Origin: Streptomyces sp. MUM 178J
Lineage (GTDB): Bacteria > Actinomycetota > Actinomycetes > Streptomycetales > Streptomycetaceae
NCBI RefSeq assembly: GCF_022414575.1
Contig: NZ_JADWYQ010000010.1
Location: 77,283 to 141,282, forward strand
DNA: 64,000 nucleotides
Direction: 5' to 3'
Shown here one piece after another: positions 40,816-48,428 of this stretch (the first letter of the stretch is position 1; every line of letters starts with the position of its first letter). The notes under the pieces were generated by a model. The model ran no database searches and was not told where the DNA came from. It worked only from the letters and a program-made list of their open reading frames with translations. The position numbers and the translations under genes were made by a program.

Positions 40816-41529
40816 TTATCGAAGCGGGGCGACGGCGGCGGGGCGGCCGGGGAGGCGGTCCCCGAGGGCGTGGTCCGCCGGGAGGCCGTCCTGTGCGTGC
40901 ACGTCCTGTGCGTGCCCGTCCTGTGCGTGCCCGTCCTGCGCCTGGGGGTCCTGTGCACGCAGGGCGTGCTGCGCCCGGGCGAAGTCCACCACCTGCGCGG
41001 CCATCGTGGTCAGCTGGTCCCGGATATGCCGGTCGTCGCACTCCCCGGCCTCCGTGAAACGCGCCGCGGCGGTGCTCACGGCCACGCCCAGCGGGGTGTT
41101 CCAGCCGCGCAGCGCGTGCGCCGCGTCGCGTAGCGCGCCCAGTGTGGTCACAGCTCCCTGCCAGCCCTGCCCCACGGCCACAGAGCCGACGGCGCGCCCG
41201 CTCATATACGGCCGTACGTCGTCGCGCAGCTGCTCCAGGTGATCCAGCGCGTTCTTCAGCAGCCCGGACACCGTTCCGTGGTACGCGGGGCTCGCGAGGA
41301 CGACTCCGTCCGCCGCGGCAACCTCCGCCAGCAGTCTGCGGGCCGGGGGCCGCCGTCCGGCCGCGGTCCGCGGGTCGAACAGGGGCAGCTCCAGTTCGGC
41401 GCCGCCCACCAGGCTGACCTCCGCCCCCAGCCGCGCCGCCTCGCCCAGCACAAGCCGCAGGGCCCGCTCCACTGTGGAGCCGGGCCGCGAGGACCCTCCG
41501 ATCCCCACCACCTTGACGGACTTCTGCAT
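40816..41529 (-). CDS. NADPH-dependent FMN reductase
   Basis: 237 residues from ATG 41529. The flavodoxin-like fold is shown by VKVVGIGGSSRPGSTVERAL at residues 5-24 (phosphate-binding loop), ELPLFDPR, and the SPAYHGTVSGLLKNALDHLE motif near 85-105, which is typical of NADPH-dependent FMN reductases. It most likely supplies reduced FMN to the luciferase-like monooxygenase further down the operon. The C-terminus ends in a run of AQDGH pentapeptides (about residues 200-220) encoded by a 15-bp tandem repeat; this tail is not part of the family fold. It is probably the first gene of the long minus-strand operon. Confidence 0.88.
   Translation of the reverse strand: MQKSVKVVGIGGSSRPGSTVERALRLVLGEAARLGAEVSLVGGAELELPLFDPRTAAGRRPPARRLLAEVAAADGVVLASPAYHGTVSGLLKNALDHLEQLRDDVRPYMSGRAVGSVAVGQGWQGAVTTLGALRDAAHALRGWNTPLGVAVSTAAARFTEAGECDDRHIRDQLTTMAAQVVDFARAQHALRAQDPQAQDGHAQDGHAQDVHAQDGLPADHALGDRLPGRPAAVAPLR
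40885..40950 (-). repeat. 15-bp tandem repeat encoding AQDGH units
   Basis: About four copies of a 15-bp unit (core GTCCTGTGCGTGCCC on the plus strand) near the 3' end of the FMN reductase gene. The unit length is a multiple of three, so copy number could change without breaking the frame. Confidence 0.75.
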
Positions 41530-41760
41530 GACGACCCCCGTTGTCGTGTGCGGTCCCGTCATCCAGGACCGCCCACAGCCTTGGCCACGGAAAACTCCTT
41601 GGTCAACGTTCCGCTGACGGTGATTCCGATGCGGGCCATCGGCGATTCCGATGTCCGGTGAGCAACACCCCGCCGGGGCGGCCCGGGAGCGATCGGGGGC
41701 CCGCCCCTTCCCGAGACCGGGGGACAGCCCCCAGCCCCCGTACGGCCTGAAGACCGTGCC
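41530..41760. other. Upstream region of the biosynthetic operon
   Basis: About 230 non-coding bases between the FMN reductase start and the LysR terminator. The promoter of the minus-strand operon is expected here and the LysR product is a candidate regulator. I could not assign clear -35/-10 boxes. Confidence 0.35.
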
Positions 41761-41807
41761 CTCAAGCGCCGGACGGGCTGGACTCTCCAGGCCCTCCGGC
41801 GCTTGAG
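41761..41807 (-). terminator. Streptomyces-type CTCAAGCGCCGGA hairpin terminator
   Basis: A perfect 13-bp stem (41761-41773 with 41795-41807) around a 21-base loop. Sequences of this CTCAAGCGCCGGA family are widespread Streptomyces intergenic hairpins. It lies 90 bases after the LysR stop and should separate that gene from the biosynthetic operon. Confidence 0.8.
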
Positions 41808-41896
41808 CAGCAGAGGTCCGGGGCGGAGCCCTCGTAGATCAAGCCCCGTCCGCCGGCCGTCACGGGGCCCGTCCCCGGTGACGGAGCCCGCTCCCT

Positions 41897-42805
41897 CTAC
41901 CCGGCCAGCGCCAGCCGGTCCTGTGACATGAACCGGGCCGTCTCGTCGATGAAGGCCCGCATCTCGCGGGTGACCTGCCGGCCGCGCCGCCAGGCGATCT
42001 GCGTGTACACCTCGAACGGCGGCTGCCAGCCGAGCACCGCCAGCGTCCCGGCCGCGACGGCGTCTGCCACCGCGATCTCGGGCAGCACGCCGACCCCCAG
42101 TCCGGCGGCGACACCGCGTTTGATCGACTCTATGGTGCCGAACTCCAGCAGCGGCACGGCGGACGTCCCGGTCGCGCCGGCCAACTCCGCCTCCAGCAGA
42201 GCCCGGTAGGAGCAGCCGGTCTCGGGCGCCAGGACGGGCGTCGTCCGCAGGTCCCGCGTGGTCACGAGCGGCAGCCCGGCGAGCCGGTGCCCGGCGGCCG
42301 CGACCGCCACCAGCCGTTCCGGCCCCAGCACTTCCGCCCGCACTCCGGCGAAGTCGGTCTCCGCCTCCATGAAGAACCCCATGTCGAGGGTGCCCTGACG
42401 CAGCGCCTCGCAGGTCTGTGCGCAGGAGCCCGGCCGCAGGGCGAGCTGGAGCAGCGGATACCGGTGGTGGAAGAGCTCCAGTACCGGCGGCATCCGGTAG
42501 GAGGTCAGGCTCTCCACGGCGCCGACGGTGAGCGGTCCGGAGGGCTCGGACCATCCGGTCGTCTCGTCACGGGCCTCGTCGACGAGCGAGAGGATCCGTT
42601 CCGCGTACGGAATGAGCCGCTCCCCGGCGGGTGTGAGCCTGATCCGGCCGCGCAGGCGCTCGAAGAGTTCCACTCCCAGGCTCACTTCCAGGCTCTTGAC
42701 CTGGGCGGTCACACTCGACTGGGCATAGTTCAGCTCGGACGCGGCCCGGGTGAAGCTCAGCAGTGTCGCGACGCGGTGGAAAGTGGTCAGCTGTCGTAAG
42801 TCCAT
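41897..42805 (-). CDS. LysR family transcriptional regulator
   Basis: 302 residues from ATG 42805. The N-terminal winged helix-turn-helix is standard (LRQLTTFHRVATLLSFTRAA followed by LNYAQSSVTAQVKSLE and LGVELFER). The C-terminal effector domain starts near residue 90 (GPLTVGAVESLTSYRMPPVL). The gene sits immediately upstream of the biosynthetic operon on the same strand, separated by a terminator and about 230 bases, so it is a plausible pathway regulator. The effector is unknown. Confidence 0.88.
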   Translation of the reverse strand: MDLRQLTTFHRVATLLSFTRAASELNYAQSSVTAQVKSLEVSLGVELFERLRGRIRLTPAGERLIPYAERILSLVDEARDETTGWSEPSGPLTVGAVESLTSYRMPPVLELFHHRYPLLQLALRPGSCAQTCEALRQGTLDMGFFMEAETDFAGVRAEVLGPERLVAVAAAGHRLAGLPLVTTRDLRTTPVLAPETGCSYRALLEAELAGATGTSAVPLLEFGTIESIKRGVAAGLGVGVLPEIAVADAVAAGTLAVLGWQPPFEVYTQIAWRRGRQVTREMRAFIDETARFMSQDRLALAG

Positions 42806-42865
42806 ATGGTCCCCCGTGTACCCCTGTGTTTCCCCCGTGTTCCCCCATGGTTCAATCCCCGTGGC

Positions 42866-43039
42866 TCACTGCCATCCCATGTCGCCCTCCGCGGCCGGCG
42901 ACTCCGGCTCGGAGTCCGCCTGCGGCAGGGCGATCTGAGCGCCGGGCAGCGGCGCGGCGACGGCGGCGGCGGGCACGACGAGCGTCGCGGCGGCGAGGGC
43001 GGTGAGTGCGGCGGCCTTGGCGACACGTGCGCGGAGCAT
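42866..43039 (-). CDS. Small secreted peptide, 57 aa
   Basis: ATG 43039 lies nine bases after GGAAGG, whereas ATG 43048 is only two bases from it. The peptide begins MLRARVAKAAALTALAAA and is a clear signal peptide ending near AVAAPLPGA. A short mature part of about 27 residues follows, acidic and ending GDMGWQ. No Cys or lanthipeptide-type core is evident. It is divergent from the LuxR/TrmB-like regulator gene with a perfect palindrome between them, an arrangement seen for small secreted proteins next to such regulators in Streptomyces. Function unknown; a signalling or surface role is only a guess. Confidence 0.6.
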   Translation of the reverse strand: MLRARVAKAAALTALAAATLVVPAAAVAAPLPGAQIALPQADSEPESPAAEGDMGWQ

Positions 43040-43175
43040 GACGTACATCCTTCCGGTACCGGTTCCCCGGTGGGGACGGCAGCTGCGGTGAATCGTTTTG
43101 GCTTTGGCGGGGTCGTCCGCCGCGCATTAGCATCGCCGCACGTGAGGCGTGTGAGAAGGGAGAACGGTTGGCCCC

Positions 43176-43193
43176 ATTGGGCCTTGGCCCAAT
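43176..43193. promoter_or_regulatory. Perfect palindrome, candidate operator
   Basis: ATTGGGCC-TT-GGCCCAAT, an 8-bp perfect inverted repeat with a 2-base spacer, in the divergent region between the small secreted peptide gene and the regulator gene. Its size and position fit a dimeric regulator binding site. Confidence 0.6.
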
Positions 43194-43289
43194 CAGGCCA
43201 TGGGCGCAGGGGAACGCTTCCAGCCTCCCGCGCCCGGTCTTCGCACCGCGCACGCTCACGCATCGGCGGACTGGAGGACGGGGGCCCTC

Positions 43290-44306
43290 ATGCTGGAACT
43301 GCTGGGACTGGATGCTTTCACCGAGGCGGTCTACCGGGCGATGCTCGCCCGGCCCCGCGATGACGCCGCGGTGCTCGCCCGGCATCTGGGGGCCTCGGAG
43401 GAGAGCGTCCGAGGGGCCTGGGACCGGCTGGCCGAGCTGTCGCTGATCCAGTTCCCGCAGGCAGTGCCGTCGGCCTCCGGAAGCCCGCACACACCCCGGC
43501 CGATCAGTCCTGAACTAGGCTTCGACTACCGGCTCGCCCAGTTGCAGGCGGAGCTGGCCAGGAACCGCCAGCGCATCTCCGCGGCACGGGCCACCGCCTC
43601 CCGGCTCCTCACCGAGTACGCCGAGTTGCAGGCCCCCAACTGCCCGGTCGCGGTGGAGCACCTCCCGGACGTGGCGCAGGTGCGCGCCCGGCTCGCCGCC
43701 CTGTCCGAGACCGTGGAGCGGGAGGTGATGGCCTTCGCCCCGGGCGGAGCGCAGACCGAGGCCAACATGATGGCCGCCCGTCCGCTCAACGAGTGGCTGC
43801 TGGGTCGTGGCGTGGCCATGAGGACGGTCTACCTGGACAGTGTGCGCAACGACCCCGCGACGGTCGCGCACGCCCGCTGGCTGACCGAACTGGGCGGCCA
43901 GGTCCGCACGGTCGCCACCCTTCCGATCCGGCTGACCCTCATCGACCGGGAGGCGGCGGTCGTCCCGGTCGACAGCGAGGACAGCGCCCAAGGCGCCGTC
44001 GTCCTGACGGGGCAGGGACCGCTCACAGCGCTGTGCACCCTGTTCGAGGTGGTGTGGGAGACGGCGCAGCCCCTGGGGCAGACGTCCCGCCGGGGCGGCG
44101 GGGACGAACTCGACCGCCAGGAGGCCGCCGCTCTGCGCCTGCTCGCCGAGGGTCACACGGACGAGGGCATAGCCAAGCGCCTGGGCCTTTCCCACCGGAC
44201 CGCACGCCGCATAGCGACGGTCCTGATGGAGCGCCTGGGCGCGCGGAGCAGGTTCGAAGCGGGGGTGCGAGCGGTCCAGCGGGGCTGGCTGCCCAGGGAC
44301 CTGTGA
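43290..44306 (+). CDS. LuxR-type regulator with TrmB-like N-terminus
   Basis: 338 residues from ATG 43290, preceded by GGAGG. The N-terminal part (LELLGLDAFTEAVYRAML through ESVRGAWDRLAELSLIQ) is a TrmB-like winged helix. The middle resembles the phospholipase-D-like sensor fold found in this class (EREVMAFAPGGAQTEANM). The C-terminus is a LuxR/GerE helix-turn-helix (EAAALRLLAEGHTDEGIAKR then LGLSHRTARRIATVLMERLG). Such regulators are common in Streptomyces next to small secreted proteins and biosynthetic genes. It converges on the MbtH gene. A longer frame from 43200 adds only unrelated Arg/Pro sequence and would cover the palindrome's flank. Confidence 0.82.
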   Translation: MLELLGLDAFTEAVYRAMLARPRDDAAVLARHLGASEESVRGAWDRLAELSLIQFPQAVPSASGSPHTPRPISPELGFDYRLAQLQAELARNRQRISAARATASRLLTEYAELQAPNCPVAVEHLPDVAQVRARLAALSETVEREVMAFAPGGAQTEANMMAARPLNEWLLGRGVAMRTVYLDSVRNDPATVAHARWLTELGGQVRTVATLPIRLTLIDREAAVVPVDSEDSAQGAVVLTGQGPLTALCTLFEVVWETAQPLGQTSRRGGGDELDRQEAAALRLLAEGHTDEGIAKRLGLSHRTARRIATVLMERLGARSRFEAGVRAVQRGWLPRDL

Positions 44307-44318
44307 CGACGAGCGGGT

Positions 44319-44348
44319 GCTGAGCGCTATGCGCCGCGGGCGCTCAGC
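44319..44348. terminator. Convergent hairpin between LuxR-type and MbtH genes
   Basis: A perfect 9-bp stem (44319-44327 with 44340-44348) with a 12-base loop. It overlaps the 3' end of the MbtH coding region and starts 13 bases after the regulator's stop, so it could end both transcripts. Confidence 0.5.
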
Positions 44349-44521
44349 GGACGCATGTCGGTCCAGACGTCGTCCACGTGCGCGAGGCACTCCTGCCTGG
44401 TCCCCGAGAACCCGGCCTCCCGCCAGCCGGCGGGCAGCTCCCTGCCCTCCGCCCAGATCGAGTACTGCTCCTCGCCGTTGAGCACCACGACGAATCGGTC
44501 GACGTCGTCGTTCCGGACCAC
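44327..44521 (-). CDS. MbtH family protein
   Basis: 64 residues from GTG 44521, six bases after GGAGG. The family signature is clear: [20 protein letters not shown], then [24 protein letters not shown], with the conserved Trp residues. MbtH proteins bind NRPS adenylation domains and are often required for their folding or activity. It is the only copy in the window and lies 2.8 kb upstream of the NRPS operon, beyond the LysR and small-peptide genes, so it probably serves those A domains in trans. It may be co-transcribed with the TetR gene 118 bases upstream. A near-palindrome (TTGGAC-AAC-GTCCCAA, 44542-44557) lies just before its start. Confidence 0.92.
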   Translation of the reverse strand: MVRNDDVDRFVVVLNGEEQYSIWAEGRELPAGWREAGFSGTRQECLAHVDDVWTDMRPLSARGA

Positions 44522-44639
44522 GCCCCACCTCCAGGGATGACTTGGACAACGTCCCAAGCCTGGGTCGCCGCGCGCGTCCGGCGCAAGGCCGACCCCATGG
44601 AAGGTCCCGAACGCCCCGATCGATTCCTTCGATTACATC

Positions 44640-45389
44640 TCAAGACTGCTCTGACCGCAGGCGGGTCTCCAGGCCGTCCAGCACCCGCTCCAGCCCGTAC
44701 TGGAAATCCCTCTCCCGGGCGGCCCGGGGGTCCTTGCCCCGCTGCTGCGCATAGCTCTCGCGCAGACGGGGGTAGGTCAGGGCGGCCTGTTCCGCCGCGG
44801 GCCACAGCCGTTCCACCCACTCCTGCTCGTCCTGGCCGCTGCGGGCCAGAACCGTCAGCCAGGCGGCCTCGCTCGTCGCCATGCCCGTGACATACGCGAT
44901 GAGCGTCGCCATCGCCGGGTCCGCCTCGTCCGCCGGGAACCCCGCCGCGGTGAACACGCCGAGCAGCCCCTCCGACAGGCGCATCCAGTTCGGGCCGAGG
45001 TACGACATGCCCATCTCGCCCAGCACCGAGGCGATCCAGGGGTGGCGCAGCATCGTGCCGCGCAGGCTGTGCGCGCACCGGGCCGCTTCCTCGCGCCAGC
45101 GCCCGGGGTCCGTGGCCCCCGGTGCGTCGATCTCACCGTAGATCTCGTCCACGGCCAGCTCGATCAGCTCGTCCTTGTTTGCCACGTGCCGGTACAGCGA
45201 CGTCGCTCCCGCGCCGAGCCGATTGCCCAGCTTGCGCATGCTCAGCGCGTCGATGCCCTCCGTGTCGAGCAGGCGCACGGCTTCGGTGACGATCTGCTCC
45301 CGGCTCAGCGCCGGCTGCTCCCGTCCGCCCCTGGGACGGGTCCACACCGACGGGATCGCCTGCTCCCGGGAGGGGGATCGGGATGGCAT
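44640..45389 (-). CDS. TetR family regulator (TetR_C-type)
   Basis: 249 residues from ATG 45389. The helix-turn-helix is LSREQIVTEAVRLLDTEGID followed by ALSMRKLGNRLGAGATSLYRHVANKD (its recognition helix being ATSLYRHVANKD). The C-terminal half matches the TetR_C group of tetracycline-repressor-like proteins (GATDPGRWREEAARCAHSLR, LRHPWIASVLG). It diverges from the beta-lactamase-fold hydrolase gene across 333 bases that contain a palindrome on the -10 box, so it is probably the repressor of that gene. Confidence 0.87.
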   Translation of the reverse strand: MPSRSPSREQAIPSVWTRPRGGREQPALSREQIVTEAVRLLDTEGIDALSMRKLGNRLGAGATSLYRHVANKDELIELAVDEIYGEIDAPGATDPGRWREEAARCAHSLRGTMLRHPWIASVLGEMGMSYLGPNWMRLSEGLLGVFTAAGFPADEADPAMATLIAYVTGMATSEAAWLTVLARSGQDEQEWVERLWPAAEQAALTYPRLRESYAQQRGKDPRAARERDFQYGLERVLDGLETRLRSEQS

Positions 45390-45645
45390 GGGTTTCCTCC
45401 TCGTCCGCAAGCGTGAGTTCGCTGTCCAGTCGCTGCAGTTGATCACCGGCTGCGGCACGCGACAACAGCGACGACCTTAGCGCACACCATGCGCATACTG
45501 CGTACAGCCGCAGCGACCTGGGAACGCCGTGAGCGTCCAGCGGTCGGCGTGCGCAGTGTCTGGCCTCTCCCGGGGCCCCGGCACTCTGGCCGGCGAGCGC
45601 GCGCCCCACCGGGTGAGTGCCGCACTGTCGGCCGAGAGCCACCGC

Positions 45646-45682
45646 TTGTGCGCGGCGCATGATGGTGCGTACGGTGTACGCA
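45646..45682 (+). promoter_or_regulatory. Promoter with operator over the -10 box
   Basis: TTGTGC (45646-45651) and TACGGT (45670-45675) are spaced by 18 bases and suit a vegetative promoter for the hydrolase gene at 45723. The inverted repeat TGCGTAC-GGT-GTACGCA (45666-45682) covers the -10 box, and a further GTACGCA half-site is at 45696-45702. A related sequence with GCGCATACTGCGTAC is near 45490 on the TetR side. This fits repression by the divergent TetR protein. Confidence 0.6.
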
Positions 45683-45722
45683 TACTGAGAATGCTGTACG
45701 CATCGTCGTCGATGGAGGGGTC

Positions 45723-47180
45723 ATGTCGCAGAAGAAGAAGGTCAGTTGGGACACCCAGGGCAACTGGGAGGCCAGCGGCAGCTGGGGCGCAGCGGACTCG
45801 CAGAGGCGCAGGTTCTACGTCGATCACTGGCAGGCCCGTCTCGACCGGCTGCGCGAGGCGCACCATGTGCCGGGCGCCTGCCTGGCCGTTCTCGCCCATG
45901 GCCAGATCCATGAAATGGCGAGCGGCGTCCTCCACCGCGGGACCGGCGTCGAGGCGACCTCCGACTCGGTCTTCCAGCTCGGCTCGCTCGCCAAGATCTA
46001 CACGGCCACCCTGGTCATGCAGCTCGTCGACGAGGGCCGTCTGAACCTCGACGCGCCCGTGACGGACGTGCTGCCCGACTTCACCGCGGGGGACCCCGGG
46101 AGCACCCGGCTCATCACCGTCCGCCGACTGCTCTCCCACACCAGCGGGCTCACCTGTGACTTCACCTATGACTCCGGGCGCGGTGACGACTGCCTCGCCC
46201 GCTATGTCGAGGCCGCCGCAGAGGTGGGGCTCGACTGCCCTCCCGGCACGGCGATCTCGTACAGCAGCCTCGGTTACAACGTGCTCGGCCGGATCGTGGA
46301 GGTGCTCACCGGGAGCACCTGGGACGAGGCGCTCAGGGAACGGCTGCTCACGCCCCTGGGGCTGACCAGGACCATGACCCTGCCCGAGGAGGCGCTGGCG
46401 CACCGCACGGCGATGGGGCACCTCGGCGATCTGGGGCAGGACCCGGACCCGGCGCCGGCCTGGGACCTGATGCCGCGGTCGGCGGGCCCGTACGGGCGGG
46501 TGCTCGCCGCCGCCGGGGACGTCGTACGGCTTGCGAAGATGCACCTCGACGGCGGCCTCGCCGAGGACGGCGCCCGACTGCTCACTCACGGCGGCGTCCG
46601 CGCGATGCAGCGGCGCGAGGTCGACGTGCCCGACAAGTGGACGGTCAGCGCGGACGGCTGGGGTCTGGGCTGGACCCTCTACGACTGGTTCGGCGCGCCG
46701 GGCTTTGGGCATGACGGGGCGTCGATCGGACAGTACGGCTTCCTCCGGGTGGCGCCCGAGGCGGGCGTCGTGGTGGTGCTGCTCACCAACGGCGGCGACG
46801 CACGCCGGCTGTACCAGGAGCTGTTCGGCGAGCTGCTGCGGGAACTGGCCGGGGTGCGGATGCCGGAGCCGTTCGGGCCGCCCGCGCAGCCGCCCGCCGT
46901 GGACCTCGCTCCGCTGACCGGGGTCTACGAGCGGGAGGGCGTGCGCATCACCGTCAGCGAGCAGCAAGGCGCGGGGCGTCTGGTCTACGAGTTCGTCGGC
47001 GGGATGAAGGACTTCTCGCCGCCGCTGGAGATGGACCTCGTGCCCGTCGCGCCGCAGGTGTTCGCGGGGCCGGGCTCCGGGGCGTACAGCGCCGACTGGA
47101 TGCCGGTGGTGTTCTCCACGCTCGCAGACGGCACGGGATGCGTGTACATCGGCATGCGGGCGGCGCCGAAGGTCGCCTGA
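45723..47180 (+). CDS. Serine beta-lactamase-fold hydrolase (class C-like)
   Basis: 485 residues from ATG 45723 behind GGAGGGG. The beta-lactamase/DD-peptidase-like motifs are present: SLAKIY (SxxK) near residue 91, YSSLGYNVLG (YxS) near 180, and FGHDGASIGQYG (HxG-type third motif) near 335. A C-terminal lipocalin-like domain begins at about 395 (LAPLTGVYEREGVRITV). There is no signal peptide, so it acts in the cytoplasm, as many of the esterase/peptidase members do. The gene is controlled from a palindrome-bearing promoter shared with a divergent TetR gene. Confidence 0.85.
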   Translation: MSQKKKVSWDTQGNWEASGSWGAADSQRRRFYVDHWQARLDRLREAHHVPGACLAVLAHGQIHEMASGVLHRGTGVEATSDSVFQLGSLAKIYTATLVMQLVDEGRLNLDAPVTDVLPDFTAGDPGSTRLITVRRLLSHTSGLTCDFTYDSGRGDDCLARYVEAAAEVGLDCPPGTAISYSSLGYNVLGRIVEVLTGSTWDEALRERLLTPLGLTRTMTLPEEALAHRTAMGHLGDLGQDPDPAPAWDLMPRSAGPYGRVLAAAGDVVRLAKMHLDGGLAEDGARLLTHGGVRAMQRREVDVPDKWTVSADGWGLGWTLYDWFGAPGFGHDGASIGQYGFLRVAPEAGVVVVLLTNGGDARRLYQELFGELLRELAGVRMPEPFGPPAQPPAVDLAPLTGVYEREGVRITVSEQQGAGRLVYEFVGGMKDFSPPLEMDLVPVAPQVFAGPGSGAYSADWMPVVFSTLADGTGCVYIGMRAAPKVA

Positions 47181-47288
47181 TCCCGGGGTGTGCGAGGAGG
47201 CCCGCCCGCCGTGTGGCGTAGCGGGCGGGCCCTCGGGGTGAGCGTCAGCCCGAGGCTCGGGCGTCGGCCTGCGTGCCAGCCGCGACCC

Positions 47289-47302
47289 TGGACAGATGTC
47301 CA
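47289..47302. promoter_or_regulatory. Inverted repeat, candidate TetR operator
   Basis: TGGACA-GA-TGTCCA is a perfect inverted repeat 46 bases upstream of the DUF1304 gene. A second, looser copy (TGGACA-CCTG-TCTA) is at 47310-47323. TetR operators often look like this, and the TetR gene is the second gene of the downstream pair. Confidence 0.6.
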
Positions 47303-47347
47303 TGTAACCTGGACACCTGTCTATGAAATCGAGGGCGTGGGTATCCG

Positions 47348-47710
47348 ATGCAGACGACTGCGAATGTGCTGGTCGGCCTGGTGGCCGCACTGCACCTGTA
47401 CATCCTGGTTCTGGAGATGTTCCTGTGGGAGAAGAAGCCGGGCCGTGAACTCTCCGGCTTCGACGCGGCCCTGGCCCGCGCCACCGCCCCGCTGGCAGCC
47501 AACCAGGGCCTCTACAACGGGTTCCTGGCGGCCGGACTGGTGTGGGGCCTGATCGCAGGGGACCCGACCGGATTCCGGGTCCAGGTCTTCTTCCTCGCCT
47601 GCGTGGTCATCGCCGGGCTGTACGGCGGGTTCACCGCGAACCGGCGCATCCTCGTCGCGCAGGCGCTGCCCGGGACTCTGGCGCTCGCCGCCGTCCTGCT
47701 GGCCCGGTGA
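47348..47710 (+). CDS. DUF1304 family membrane protein
   Basis: 120 residues with four hydrophobic helices and the DUF1304 pattern: VLVGLVAALHLYILVLEMFL at the N-terminus, ATAPLAANQGLYNGFLAAGL in the middle, and AGLYGGFTANRRILVAQALP before the last helix. Function of the family is unknown. It forms an operon with a TetR gene whose GTG overlaps its stop. Confidence 0.85.
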   Translation: MQTTANVLVGLVAALHLYILVLEMFLWEKKPGRELSGFDAALARATAPLAANQGLYNGFLAAGLVWGLIAGDPTGFRVQVFFLACVVIAGLYGGFTANRRILVAQALPGTLALAAVLLAR

Positions 47711-48288
47711 CCGCCATGCCGCCGGCCGCCGTGCCACCCGACCCCCGCACCGCCCGGACCCGGTCCAAACTGCGCCGGGCCCTGCTCGAGGAGTGCACGC
47801 TGCACCCGCTGGCCGAGGTCAGCGTCGCCACTCTGGTGCGCCGGGCCGGTGTCGGCCGCGCAACCTTCTACCTCCACTACGCCGACCTGGATGCGCTCGC
47901 CGTCGACGCCTGCGCCGATGTCGTCCGCGATGCCGTGGACGCCCTGCACGCCTGGCGCGGCGTCCCCGACCCCGACGCACCGCCGCCCGCGCTGCGGGAC
48001 TTCTTCGACCAACTCGCCCCGCACACGGCCCTCTACCGGGAACTCCTCAGCCCGGGCGGCGGCGGCCCACTCGGCCTGGTCCTCCACCAGGACCTGCGCG
48101 CCCGCAGCCACAGCGAACGCACACTGGTCGGCGCGCCGGAGCCCGACCTCATCGCCTCGGCCGTGGCCGCGACCTTCGCCGGGGTGCTCGCCGACTGGCT
48201 GCACGGCCTCATCCAAGCCACGCCCGCGGAGATCGCCCAGCGGGTCTGGCGCCTGCTCATCGCCCTGCACCGCACCCCGCTGCCCTGA
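47707..48288 (+). CDS. TetR family regulator paired with DUF1304
   Basis: 193 residues from GTG 47707 (GTGA overlap); ATG 47716 is an alternative. The helix-turn-helix is in TRSKLRRALLEECTLHPLAE and VSVATLVRRAGVGRATFYLH. The C-terminal part is helical with no recognisable ligand motif. It very likely autoregulates the pair through the TGGACA repeats upstream of the DUF1304 gene. Confidence 0.82.
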   Translation: MTAMPPAAVPPDPRTARTRSKLRRALLEECTLHPLAEVSVATLVRRAGVGRATFYLHYADLDALAVDACADVVRDAVDALHAWRGVPDPDAPPPALRDFFDQLAPHTALYRELLSPGGGGPLGLVLHQDLRARSHSERTLVGAPEPDLIASAVAATFAGVLADWLHGLIQATPAEIAQRVWRLLIALHRTPLP

Positions 48289-48428
48289 CGGGCTTCCGCG
48301 TCAGGGTTGACTTGGACGACGCACTCAGCCCGGGCCTCGGCGTGCATCCGGCGAAGTATCAATCTGTACAACGTGGCGACTCCCGGCCGGTACGGACTCT
48401 TCTACGGATCAGGCGACGCCGCTTGCGG

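Noticed and set aside
40885..40950. CRISPR-like array from regularly spaced repeats
   Set aside because: Units are 15 bp, in frame and without unique spacers; it is a coding microsatellite.
45477..47390. A 637-codon minus-strand frame opposite the beta-lactamase-fold gene
   Set aside because: Shadow frame without domains; the plus strand has SxxK, YxS and HxG motifs and a ribosome-binding site.
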